From Anthopleura xanthogrammica (taxonomy: Eukaryota; Cnidaria; Anthozoa; Actiniaria; Actiniidae), in NCBI GenBank assembly GCA_964019055.1, contig OZ025206.1, positions 17,457,291-17,521,290 on the forward strand: a stretch of 64,000 nt of DNA, in the 5' to 3' direction. Both the position numbers and the translations under genes were made by a program. The first letter of the stretch is position 1; the number at the start of each line of letters is the position of its first letter. Of the stretch, positions 11,914 to 23,100 are shown piece by piece. The notes below the pieces were generated by a model that did not search any database, was not told where the DNA came from, and saw only the letters and a list, made by a program, of their open reading frames with translations.

Positions 11914-12362
11914 TTTCCCGTCTCTTTGGTTGGTACCGCGAAGACTACGACACTGACAGTTTACAGATCTTATTTCAATTCCAGTGAAATAAAAGCTATT
12001 CGAAAGTCATCTTTATGCATCCAAGTCGGTAGTTAATAGTCTTTGGTTGTAATAGATGGCAGATGGCGTCCGTTTGGTGGAGTAGAAACTCAAACCTCCA
12101 AAGTAAACATAAACATGTTGGACGACCTGCTCTTCTTGAGTTGACTGACTGACTGAAATTAAAGCCGAGTAACCGAGTCAGCTGATTGGCCGCGGCAAGC
12201 TAGGTCTGGGATTTCCGATGGGAAGTACGTGGGGTAGATCGCGGTGGGGATGATAGCAAAACAAAATCAAGTGAAAGGAAGAATGAAAGAAAAGTGAAAG
12301 AGAAAGATGCTTATAAGGGGAAATAAAGAAAACAACACTTTGTCTGAACAAATTAAAATAAA
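11914..12362. promoter_or_regulatory. 5' flank of the SOCS gene
   Basis: The region above the start codon probably holds the 5' UTR and promoter. It is less AT-rich than its surroundings and has CCAAT-like ATTGG at 12184. No TATA box stands out, and no promoter element can be assigned with confidence. Confidence 0.35.
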
Positions 12363-12884
12363 CTAGTACGAAAATCGCTCAAAATTTAATTCGGCTGAAA
12401 CTTTCTTGGAATGATCTCTAAGGGTCTAATAAACACTAGATCATTTTTTTTCTTGATATTCTGATAGGAAGTATTATATTTTTACGAATGTTTGACAGAG
12501 TCTGTGACGTCATTTACTCAACACTAACCACCGCTCCATACATTTCTTTGTAAATAACTTCTTGATTTATTTTATTTCTATAAATCCCAAAGGTTGGCTG
12601 AGAGACTTTACTGACGTTTATTGTGATTACAATTGATTTTTAAGTCTCTTTTTCAGTATTGAGTATGGAACGAGTGAATATTTTGATCACAAAATACAGG
12701 GAAATGTATAGAGCGATGTATGGTGTTGAGTAAATGACGTCACTGACTTCTTTAAAAATTCGTAAAAATATAATACTTCCCTTCGGAATATCAAGAAAAA
12801 ACTTTAACCAGTGTTTATTAGACCCTTAGAGATTATTCTAGGAAAGTTTCAGCCGAATTAAATTTTGAACGATTTTCGTACTAG
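12363..12884. repeat. Large foldback element, about 520 bp
   Basis: CTAGTACGAAAATCG at the left and CGATTTTCGTACTAG at the right close two imperfect arms of nearly 200 bp. The arms contain TTTAATTCGGCTGAAACTTT, AATAAACACTAGATC-like, GACGTCATTTACTCAACACT and TACATTTC with complements in reverse order. No transposase frame inside. Confidence 0.8.
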
Positions 12885-13540
12885 TCCCCCTTTAAACAAA
12901 ATATCAAATTTTTTGAAATATTTCAAAGATACTTTATTTGAAAATGTGAATTTTTAAAGGAAGATAAAAATGACGTTGCAACTTCACCGGATGAATGCTT
13001 TTCATGCCCATAAATGATAATTTCTTAATTTCATTATAATTTTCACTAATTTAAGCCTATTGTTGTGGTTACCGACGTATCTGCCTTGCGGTAGACATTG
13101 TGTCTGTTCTGTGGAAGTGAAAACGAAGGAAGGAATCAAGGAAGCTAAAACACTTCAAGCAGATATTGTTTTTAATAGTACGGAAGTTATCTTTCCGTGT
13201 TTATGCTTACTGCGTCAAGATTTTTCGTACTTCAAATTAAGAAATGCTGAGACTGTCGAACAGTTCAAAGCTTTAGTTGAAACACATCTTTTTTAGAATC
13301 GCTGTTGATATACCCCACGTACTAGCGTCCGAAACGTCAGTAAGTGATCTTTCTTATTTTTTACGGTGTAAAATTTACCTTTTTATCACAACTATCCCAT
13401 ATGAGGCTTGTTTTAGCACAGGCAGCCCAAACAATCCATTTTTAGCTATTTTTACAGTAAATGTATGGGACTATATACAACGTATTTTTTGTTGAAATAA
13501 ATTTGAACATACCTTGGTCCTATGTTATTGTTAAAGGTAT

Positions 13541-13558
13541 TTGGTGTCATTCTGGGTG
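13541..13558 (+). other. Possible retrotransposon primer-binding site
   Basis: TTGGTGTCATTCTGGG resembles the TGGTGTCA-type primer-binding site that follows the 5' LTR in many Ty3-like elements, and the gag remnant begins 60 bp later. No matching LTR pair could be confirmed by eye. Confidence 0.3.
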
Positions 13559-13617
13559 GTTTTTGGTTTTTAGAGCGTTTTTTTTTTTTATTTTTTTTTT
13601 AAATTGCGTTTTTTTTT

Positions 13618-14834
13618 ATGGGCATCTTGTGTCGCTGGCCTGAAGACGAAAAGCATCTTATTATTGGATTGTACCTCAATGGCAGTGCAGGCGATTGGTA
13701 TCGATCTCTTCCAGCTGCGATTCGAGGTGACTATCATCGAATCAAAGAAGCGATCAAGAAGGAATACAGTGGACAGTCGTATTTGCGATAGCTAGAATTC
13801 AATAACCGCATACAGAGACCAAGCGAAACAGTTGCAGATTAGTCTTGAACTGAGTGAAAACGAGAAATTGTACAAGTTTATTAATGGCTTGCGCCCTGAA
13901 CTGAGAGAAGATGTAGCATTGACGCGACCGAAAACTTTCCAAGATGCAGTGGAATTGGCTATCCTGAAAGCAATAGTACTATCATGCAGAACAGCCCAAG
14001 CACAGGATTGAAAAACAGAAAATATGCTGCTATGTATTAAAACATTGGACAACCCGCATCAGGAACAGTTCGAATTACAAACGAGGAATCTAAAATTCAA
14101 ATAACGAGTGGGTTAGCAGAAACCGCCACAAAGAAAAGCAGCAACCCAATTAAACGATCTTCAAAGGACAAGCACTTGCCACGCCCACAAGTACCGAGAA
14201 AAGTAAAAAGAGACATTGTTGATGTAAATAGACCTAAGTCATTTGATAATGAAGTGCCATTTTTAGAAGTTGAGTGTTCTGACTGTGTTCAAGAAGAACT
14301 ATTTCTCAAAGATAAAGAAACGATTAAAGAAAAATTTGTTGATGAAAATATTGCGATTAATTTTGAAGATTTCAAGAGTAAAGGCCCAAGGTGTGCCGAG
14401 TTTAAAGTTTTGGAAGATGTTGTCCAAGAGTTTGCATTTAGAGATAATGAAGATAATAGAGAAGTAATTTGTTCAAGTTTTGGAGATACCATAGAAGACA
14501 AACAGAGTACAGTACCCGATAAAGGCATTTCAAGTAAACCAGATGATGATGTAGGAGCCGCGACAATGTGTAAAGAATCAGTAGAGATAATACAAGAAAA
14601 CCGTTCTTGTTCGAAGCGACAGCGACAACAGCAAGTCAGAGTCCTAGTGAGAGCGTAAGAGAAGAAAAGCACGATCTTCCCGAAATCCACAAGATGATGA
14701 GCGAGAGTAAACCACTACCAGTGTTATGCGCCGTACAGCAACCATTTGTCCAGTCAACACGCCGTGGCGATGTGTTTACTGATCATGACCAAAGGCTTGT
14801 GCCTAAACTAACAAGAAACTCAAGAAAAGCGTAA
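13618..14834 (+). pseudogene. Decayed LTR-retrotransposon gag region
   Basis: From 13618 a frame reads WPEDEKHLIIGLYLNGSAGD, then WYRSLPAAIRG; the L-x-G-x-A-x-x-WY-x-x-LP layout is that of the retrotransposon capsid (Retrotrans_gag). It is broken by in-frame stops near 13790 and 13840, then continues in another frame as ENEKLYKFINGLRPELRED. A 160-residue open frame at 14176-14658 (acidic, lysine-rich) and a further one to 14834 follow without recognisable motifs. A purine-rich stretch and TGTGACGACACG at about 14956-14981 could be a polypurine tract and the start of a 3' LTR. No protease, reverse transcriptase or integrase is visible, so this is a fossil. Confidence 0.55.
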
Positions 14835-15889
14835 TTGAGACTCACGAACGATGAACATGTTTGTTGAACCTTTTTAATCGTATTTTATAGTTATCTAAAT
14901 GTTAGCGTGTATTTTCCTTTTTTATCAACATTTCAGGTGAAATCGGTTAATTTAAGGTGAGGGGTATGTGACGACACGAAATTTTAGTCGTGTTTTGTCA
15001 GCTCTTACCAACATTTTAAGTGTGAAATGACGTATTTTGTAAAGTGCTAGCAACTTTCAAGTCAAAACTGAATTGCAAAATTTGGAATTTGATTGAGTCA
15101 CACTTTAGTACTCTGTTGAAGGGCTCTGCATGCTATGAGACCTGTGGAAGGGGACACAAGCCCTTTCGTATTCTTCTTTCCCCAAGGGCCACCCTAGTAA
15201 GGTAAATCTCTGCATTGGTTTCTCAGCAAATAAATCCTCCCAATAGGATTGTTTCAAGAAAAACTCAACTAAAATGCAGTTGGAACTGAATTTATTTGGT
15301 ACAAAAAATATAAATTTCAAGAAGTCTATACTCTACAAGCACAAATTGTAAATTCTGATTTTGTAAATGTTAGTTAGTCAGGGGCTGCATTTATTTGGTA
15401 CAAATCTATGAAGGGAAAATCCAACAAGCTTCACTTAGCTTTGACAAACTACGACAAACTATTAGTAGACACTTGCAAGGAATGGTTGTATTCTAAAGAT
15501 ATTTGACTAAAAATGCGCTATATTTTCTCTGGATGGTTTTACCATTGCTTTTACTGCTTAGGAGTCTACAATGCATACCAAATAAACACACCCCTATATA
15601 TCTTAGCATCGTGATGAGATTTAGCTTCCTTCAAATCCATCATTAGTATTAGTATTAGTATCAGAGGACACTAATGATGGTAGCGAGGAAGCGACTAGAT
15701 GAGATACGACTCTCGAGTAAATGGCCAAAACTTCAATGCAACACAATTACTTGTTTCATCGTTATTAGTAAGATCGTTAGATTTCAATGCAACACAATCA
15801 TTATATTTTGTCACAAGTTTCTGAGTGAAAATACAATACTGAGAAATCAGTAAAATAAAATAACATCTTCGAGGAAAAATAACAAGGGG

Positions 15890-16020
15890 CTTAGTCAGGA
15901 GTTGCCCATTGGAATTTGTTTTTTCACTGCCGCCAGTCAAAAATATAAAAGGTACCAACAGATGAGTTTTGATTGACGGCAGCGACCAACTGACCACGCC
16001 CCTGAGTAACTTTTTCAAAG
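15890..16020 (-). repeat. Dispersed repeat C, copy 1
   Basis: On the minus strand it reads CTGCCGTCAATCAAAACTCA, TGTTGGTACCTTTTATATTT and TTGACTGGCGGCAGTG. The same string of words recurs at 22240-22400 and 39482-39600, both on the plus strand. GACTGGCGGCAG and CTGCCGTCAATC make a short internal inverted repeat. Confidence 0.7.
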
Positions 16021-16035
16021 GTTTGTTCAAAATCG

Positions 16036-16170
16036 TAGAGCAATTTTACTTGATTAACCCATGAAATAAAAAAACTTATTTTTAATGTCTAATAGACAAT
16101 AAAGAAAAAGAAGATAAGATCTTTTGTCAATAATAGACTACTATTTCATGGGTTAAACAAAACAACTCTA
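16036..16170. repeat. TA-flanked MITE (GAGCAATTTTAC end)
   Basis: TA, GAGCAATTTTACTTGATTAA, then CCCATGAAATA; right side TATTTCATGGGTTAA, then CAACTC, TA. Same end and subterminal pattern as the elements at 4965 and 8371. Confidence 0.75.
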
Positions 16171-17106
16171 TCACGTTATCTTTATATTATTATATTTTGG
16201 TGCATGGCTAAAGTTCTTTTTCTATTGGTGCTCTTTATAATTCTGATGAATTGTGATGTATCTATTCAGCTTGAAACTTTATATTTGTAGAACTGTTAAC
16301 TCTCGAAACTAGATCAGTGTAGTTTTGAACTTCGACTGGCTCTTGTTTCAAAGTAAGGAAGTCCAAAATGACATGCAAGTACTGGAATTTGTGCTTCTCT
16401 CTTTCGCAACAAAGTGGGTTTCAGGCAAAGGAAATACACTATATTTTTATACAATATTTTCAAACAAACGCTTAATTATCATTCATTCTTTAGTACAATT
16501 TAGCTCCCTCTCCAGAGAACTCTTGGCTTTTTCCAGCTCTCGTGACAAAAGCCCCTTCCCTCCCCTCCCACTTTACTCTCTTTACTTCCTGCAACTCTCA
16601 CTACAAAGAGCATGCGAGATCAGAGGAAGCTAAGAAGTAAAGTTGTTTTTGATTTTCAATCCTTTCTTGAATTAATTCTATCATACATTCTTATTTAGAT
16701 GAGACTAAGCCAATGCAAGTAGTTTTCTTGTAACCCTTCTTTCTCCCTGGTGAATGCCTCAAGAAATTATTGGAGAGTAAAAAATGACTGAAAGTTTTGG
16801 GACACAACATAAAATCTTGGGGGAGGAAGAATAGTATTGGAAAAATACTAGTGGGAGTACAGGAATTCTTTTCACATCTATATTTGACCAGAGGTAAAAG
16901 TGAAATGAAACATCCTGAGAGAAGAGAAGATAAACCAGTTAATGTTTTTAACCAGGGGTACAGGAATTAAATGCAATGGCTGATTCAACATCATTGTACT
17001 TATCGGTTACTGTGAATACTCTATTGAACTGTTGGTCTTTACTCAAAGGTGAGACCAATCTTCTACAAATTGCATTATTTTACCATTCTTTTTGTCGCCT
17101 TCACAT

Positions 17107-20100
17107 TTAAAAACATTTTTTCTGGATGATTTGAGATCCATTTTCACTATAGTCATCTACAGTTACATATTGCTCATCGAATGAGGGAAGACTTGCTAGG
17201 ATAGACCCTCCTATCCAAGGTGAGTGTTTGCGATGTTCTGGGGTGCGTATCTTACGTATTCGATGGTTAATAAGATGGAGTTCATGCTGTAGTCGTGAAG
17301 TGAATCCTTTGAGTAATGTGGTACCTCCAGATAACACGATGTGTTTGTAACATAAATCCTGCAACTCTGGATCACACCTAAAGACACAAATTGAATAAAA
17401 AGTGTTAGAGATAGAGGTATCAATGTCATATATAGAGGATATTACATGGGGGCACGGAGATACAAATTTTATCTTCGAGTGTTGAAAGAGCTCTCACGAG
17501 TGAGCGCAGGAAACGAGTTAGAGATTTTCAACACAAGAATATAAAATTTGTATCTCTGAGCGCCCATGTAATATTCTCTTTATTATATGATTATCAATGA
17601 AATAGAAAAGAAAGCTTTTTTTCTGCTATAAGAAATATGTTATTTTAACATGTTATTTTCACATGTGAAAATATCAAATTATTGAAATAAAGAAATATAG
17701 GTATTTCATTGATAATCATATAATAAGATGTTATAACAGGGTGGTGTAGCGATATTGCCCTCGCATCTCATTTCTGGGGTCTTGAGTTCAATTCCTGGAC
17801 TTGGCATCACAAGTGAGTAACATTTGTTGAAGTTGTCATTGTTGACTAGCTTCAGATTTTATCACCCTTTTTCACTTGACATCAAAGCAGCTCAATTTAG
17901 AGGACAAAACAAAAGAATTTCAATCTCCTGAGAACTGGGGCCTATTGTTTTGTTCACCAAATTGAGCTGCATTCTGATGTGCTGCAAGGGGTCTATACCC
18001 TGGAACAACCTCTGGACTGATCTAAGCCAGGGCATGTCTAATTCACAGAATTTAGCATGTAAAGTTTTGCAAAGGGAGGAAAAGCATAGAACCTAGAGAA
18101 AGCTCTCAAACCAATGATGAGATCTAACAAACTCTACTCGTGTCCAATGTTTTCTGCTTACCGGGGGTTATATAATCAAGAGAAATTGGTAATCGTAAAT
18201 TTTAATAAGACCAATATCACCTCTGAACCAAAGAGCTTAGCTATATATTTATACCTTTTGATTGCAGTGTCAATGAGTTTATGCACAGGTTGCTGAGAGG
18301 CTGTTGTAGAGTTTGCAGACATTAAAGTCTCTGGTTGGAATAACGGTTCCACACATGACATACACTCATATCCAATATCAACCATTTGGCCATCAGGTAG
18401 TTTGTAGTACTGAGTAAGAGAGTCGTTTTTCTGGTACTTATCAATGTCATGGTCATAATCTGGAAAAGAATAAAGGTCAACTCACTAAATTGGTTTAAAA
18501 ACACATGTTATTGCATCAGTATGAGGACACAAGCTGGTGGGGGTAGGTGTGCAGTCAGCACCCACTGCACCCATCTCCACAGCTGTGTAGACTAAGAACA
18601 GTGTAAGGACCCTGTCTGGTGGTGGGTGGGTGTGCAGTCAGCATCCACCGCATCCATCTCCACAGCTGTGTAGACTGGGAACAGTGTAAGGACCCTGTTT
18701 GGTGGGGGTTGGGTGTGCAGTCAGCACCCACTGCACTCACTTCATTCACCAAAAGTGCTGAGGCTTGTCAGAGATTCATAAATTGTTTAAGCCAAATGCT
18801 TTTGTCATGGTGGATTGAATTTATATTTACAAATCATTTTGAAATGTAAATATAATTTTAAATGAATTCAGTGTTCCACATAAGAGACACATTTACCATA
18901 CACTAGTGACTACATGAACTGGCACAAATTACGATATCAATTGGAATGGCTATGATGCTTCTGGACAGTAAACCCTTTAATTTCTATGTGACCCCTTGCC
19001 TCAGAAGCTTTAAAAAATTCTTAAACTTTAGAGTGATAAAAATAATTTTACAGTGAGAATCGAAAAACTGTGGGCGCCTAGAAATATTTCAAGAATGTTT
19101 CTTAACCAATCAGAAACGTTATTCTTATCTTTCCATCATCTTGTGGTTAGAGAGTCATTTCTGATTGGCCAAAGAACAATAGAACATCCCTGGAACATTT
19201 CTAAGTGCCCACGGTTTTTCGATTCGCACTGTAATTAAAAGTCTAACAATTTTGCCTGCAGTTGGCAGGGTCAACTTGAACTATCAAAAGGGATCAGTGG
19301 TACGATTTTAGCATCTTGAGATAGATTCATTGGGAAGCATGGGTGGCATAGCAGTGAGAGCAGGTTTGAGTTCTGGTGGGATTGGTATGTTAGTAGAGTT
19401 GTTTGTTGGTTCTTTCCTGTGCTTCGAGGGTTTTTCTTTTGGTTCTCTGGTTTTCCTCCCTCCTTAAAAATCAAATTACAAATTTTGATTCGATCCTGGG
19501 TTTTACAGCTTAGCTCTGTTGTGAGTGCCCCACGCTGTGATACAACAGCCGAAGCTTAATAGATAGATTAGAGTTTTTAGCTTCCTCTTTATAGCCTCTT
19601 AGTAGACAGATGTAAAATACCATACGCAAAATAACATGTCATAATCTAGCTGTCATTTTTTGAATACCAGATATCATGCTGTTTGACAGTCTTAGGGAAG
19701 GCTGTTAACGTTGCTAAGTCCTCAGATTAAAATAATCCTGCCTCTGGGATTAAATCAATCATTAATAATGAGGAATTTGATTATGGTCGAGTGGAATGAT
19801 TAGTCAACCACGATTACATTCCCTGACCCTTTATTACTTTTAAGCCTGGTTTTCACTAGCGACACAAGTACGCATAATGACATTACTGTGAGGTTGACTG
19901 GTTGACTGGTCAACTAACAGTGAAAGACTGTTTGCACTTGGTTATGTTGCTGTGCTTATGTTATCATCGCCAGCAAAAACCAGGCTTTAGTCTTAATCAA
20001 AAACTGAATGTCAATTCTAGAACTGAGAACACTGTCACTTATTATGGTTACATTGAACAGCTCTTTGAACGGTTTGTTTGTAATAAATAAATGAATGAAT

Positions 20101-23100
20101 GAATGAATAAATAAATAAGCTTTTTCACTGCTACGCCACCCATGTTTCCTGTTAGATTCTTAGTGAAAGCAACACAGACTTTGCACTTACCTTTGGCAAC
20201 AAAAGCCAAATTTTCTTTGATATCATTCACAATCTGCCAACCAGATGACGTGGTGAAATTCCTTGCTCTAACATCCCGAAGAAGAGTTTTCAAATTCTCA
20301 GTCAAATCACCACCTCCTATGTCCAGTTGCTGTTGAGTGTATGCTAGTGTGTGCCCCTCATAAACGACACCTGCTTGGGTGCAAGAAAAGCCAGAGGACA
20401 GACAAACACCTGAGGTCATTCCTGTGGCATATATTGACAGTGGTAGTTGATCTGCCAAGAACATGGCTGGAACATTTAAGTGTTCAAATAATATCTGCAA
20501 GACAAGAGATTTTTTAGGAATCAAAACTTGCCGTCAGTGGACATTATGTTGAATGTGAACCCCATCTTGCTATTTTTAATTGATTTTCTGAATGATTAGA
20601 TGTCTGTTTTCTCAAAATAAAGAATTTTAGACATATTTTCTAAAACTAATATTTCCAATCTTTTTAACTTACCTCTGCAATTTTTTCTCTGTTCTTTCGT
20701 GGATTTCCTGAAACCTCTGTGATTAATACAGGATTATCACCAACCTCAGCTCCAAGTTCCTCATAAAGCAGATACTCCCAAATTTCTTCTATGTCTGTCC
20801 AATTTTCAATCAAGCCGGCCTTCATTGGATGGGCTATACATTATATCAAATAAATGGAATTGTAAAGGCTGATTTACGCAGTACAATTTTTGCTTACAAC
20901 TGTTGCATGCAATCTGCTTATGCCACGCTTACAACATGAATTGCTTCCTGTAAATCAACCCTACAAGTTGCTCATAACTGTTGTAGCAAGTCGTAGGGTT
21001 GATTAACATGACACAATTCGTGTTGTAAGTGTGGCTTAAGCAGATTGCATGCGACAGTTGTAAGCAAAAATTGTACTGCGTAAATTGGCCTTAAAGAAAC
21101 AGTAAGATAATAATGAAGCAAAAAATAAGCATCATAGACTGCTCTGAACAGAGCAAGGTCAAATCTAGGTCAGGTCAGGGCAGTAGGGAGGTTATAAAAA
21201 GGTCAGGTGGGTGGTTTAAGAACTTTAAGTGACATGGTTCAAAATAATGGATAAAATTTGAGGCTATCTTTTAGTTAGTAGTTTTTGAGTTAAAGATGTA
21301 AATATTTTGTTTGTCACAAGCTAATTTTCTCAGAAAAAATTCCGACAACATTTCACCACCTTCACATTACTAGCCAATATGATGCTCTAACCAACTGAGC
21401 TATAGGAACTGATGTTAGTGAGCGAGGTCTAGGAGGTACACTGTACCAAAGCTAAGTGGAAACTGATTGTTGAAATTAAATTTAAAAAATAGAAATTAAA
21501 TTAAGATCAAATTAAATTTGTACCAATTTCTGACCAATTTTCTAATGGTCACCAGGGCTCTCATAGTCTCTTTTGCAGCCATTCTTAGTGTATGTCTCAA
21601 GATCCCTCCCCACTAACAGCTGCTTACTACAGCCAGACATTCCATCCCAATTGTTTGATTTAAGTCAATCAGGAGACAGGCCTGTGACAGGCCGCCTTGT
21701 TGATTTTTTGCCAAATAAACAATGAGCCACTGAATTTTCTTTGACATTCAAAACAATGAATGAAACTCCTTTTGTTTTATATCTGGCTTGCTTCAATTCT
21801 CGATTTTAGGACTAGAGCTGTGATTGGCTAAGTCGTTGGAATGGAATGTCTGGCTACAGTAAGCAGCTGTTAGTGGGGAGGGATTTTGAGACCGACACTA
21901 AGAACGGCTGCAAAGGAGACTAGGGCTCTCAGTGTCTGAGTGTGAATACATACTAGCTTTGTTTTGCTGATAATAAATAACCGACTTACTTAAATGCATG
22001 ACCCCAGCCTTGGTTACAGCTTGACTGCCATACTTTTTGTAGTCCCTAAGATCACTTTCCATGCCAGTTATGTGCATTGAAAACCTTTGAGGCATGCCAC
22101 TCACATTCTGTTGGATAACTCTAGGAACTCTGTCTCCAGCATATCCTAGCTTGATTATACCACTGCCATTGTCCAAGACCACAGCTCTGTTGTAGTGAGA
22201 GCCAACTGGTAATAAAGAAACAAGAGAAAAAGAAGAACTTAGACCAACATGAAGATATTCATTTACTGCAATTCTCAATATTATGCAAAATGGTTTTTCG
22301 TTGCCTCCAATCAAAACTAATCAGTTGGCACAGTACCTTTAATATTTTTGACTGGCTGCAGTGAAAAAAAAACCATCTATTTTAAAACAACAACAATTTT
22401 GGAGGGGCAACAATTTTTTTTGAAAAGTGAAACATGCATAATGATCAAATGATGGAACTGGCAAAAATTAGAAGAGGACAAGGAGTGTATTATATTTTGG
22501 TGTGATCAGTCAGTACATTAAGTCCTTATAAATAAATAAAATAAATAAATAAAAAATGAGAATTAACAGTGGAATCCACCGAGTGGCTCTTCCTCCACTG
22601 CATTCCAATAATTGGAATTTTTAGAAGTTGATTTTTGAGGAGGGAGGAAAAACCAGAGAACCCGCAAAAAAACCTTGAAGCACAGGAGAGAACCAACAAA
22701 AACTCTACTAACATACGACACCGAGCCCAGCGGGGCTAGTACTCGGGTCGCCTTGGTGAGAGGCAAGCGCTCTCATCACTATGCCACCCGTGCTTCCCAA
22801 AAATCATCTCTTTAATAACATCAGGAACAGAAAAGTGAAAATGACTGCACATGGTAATAATCTGTATGCTAAGGAGCTAAAAATACCCACTTTGGAAATG
22901 AGCAATGGACTAGGGCGAGTTTTGAATTTTAATCTAATTAGCAATACACCATTTTCAAAATATGTTTGAGCGCTTTCATAAATATCACAGGCACAGACAT
23001 GAAAAAGAGGCATTTTCAGGCAAGATCAAGTGCGCTATTGACCCTGCCCGGAAATGCCTCAAGATCATGTCTGCGCCTGCAATATATTTGAAAGCACTTG

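Larger units (their letters stand above)
14835..17106. other. Spacer downstream of the actin-type gene
   Basis: Holds a dispersed-repeat copy (15890-16020) and a TA-flanked MITE (16036-16170). The sequence CTTCAATGCAACACAAT/TTTCAATGCAACACAAT occurs twice near 15730 and 15783. Otherwise non-coding in appearance. Confidence 0.5.

Noticed and set aside
13060..13296. 78-residue open frame before the gag remnant
   Set aside because: No family resemblance and it sits where a 5' LTR or leader would be; left unannotated.
21340..21420. Functional tRNA with a CTA anticodon (amber suppressor)
   Set aside because: The D-arm and anticodon stem look good, but position 33 is not T, the T-arm is degenerate and the acceptor stem does not pair.
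22234..22314. Methionine at 22314 as start of a free-standing actin-like gene
   Set aside because: The sequence between it and the actin motif is dispersed repeat C and an intron-like T-rich tract ending in ACCAG directly before the conserved part.
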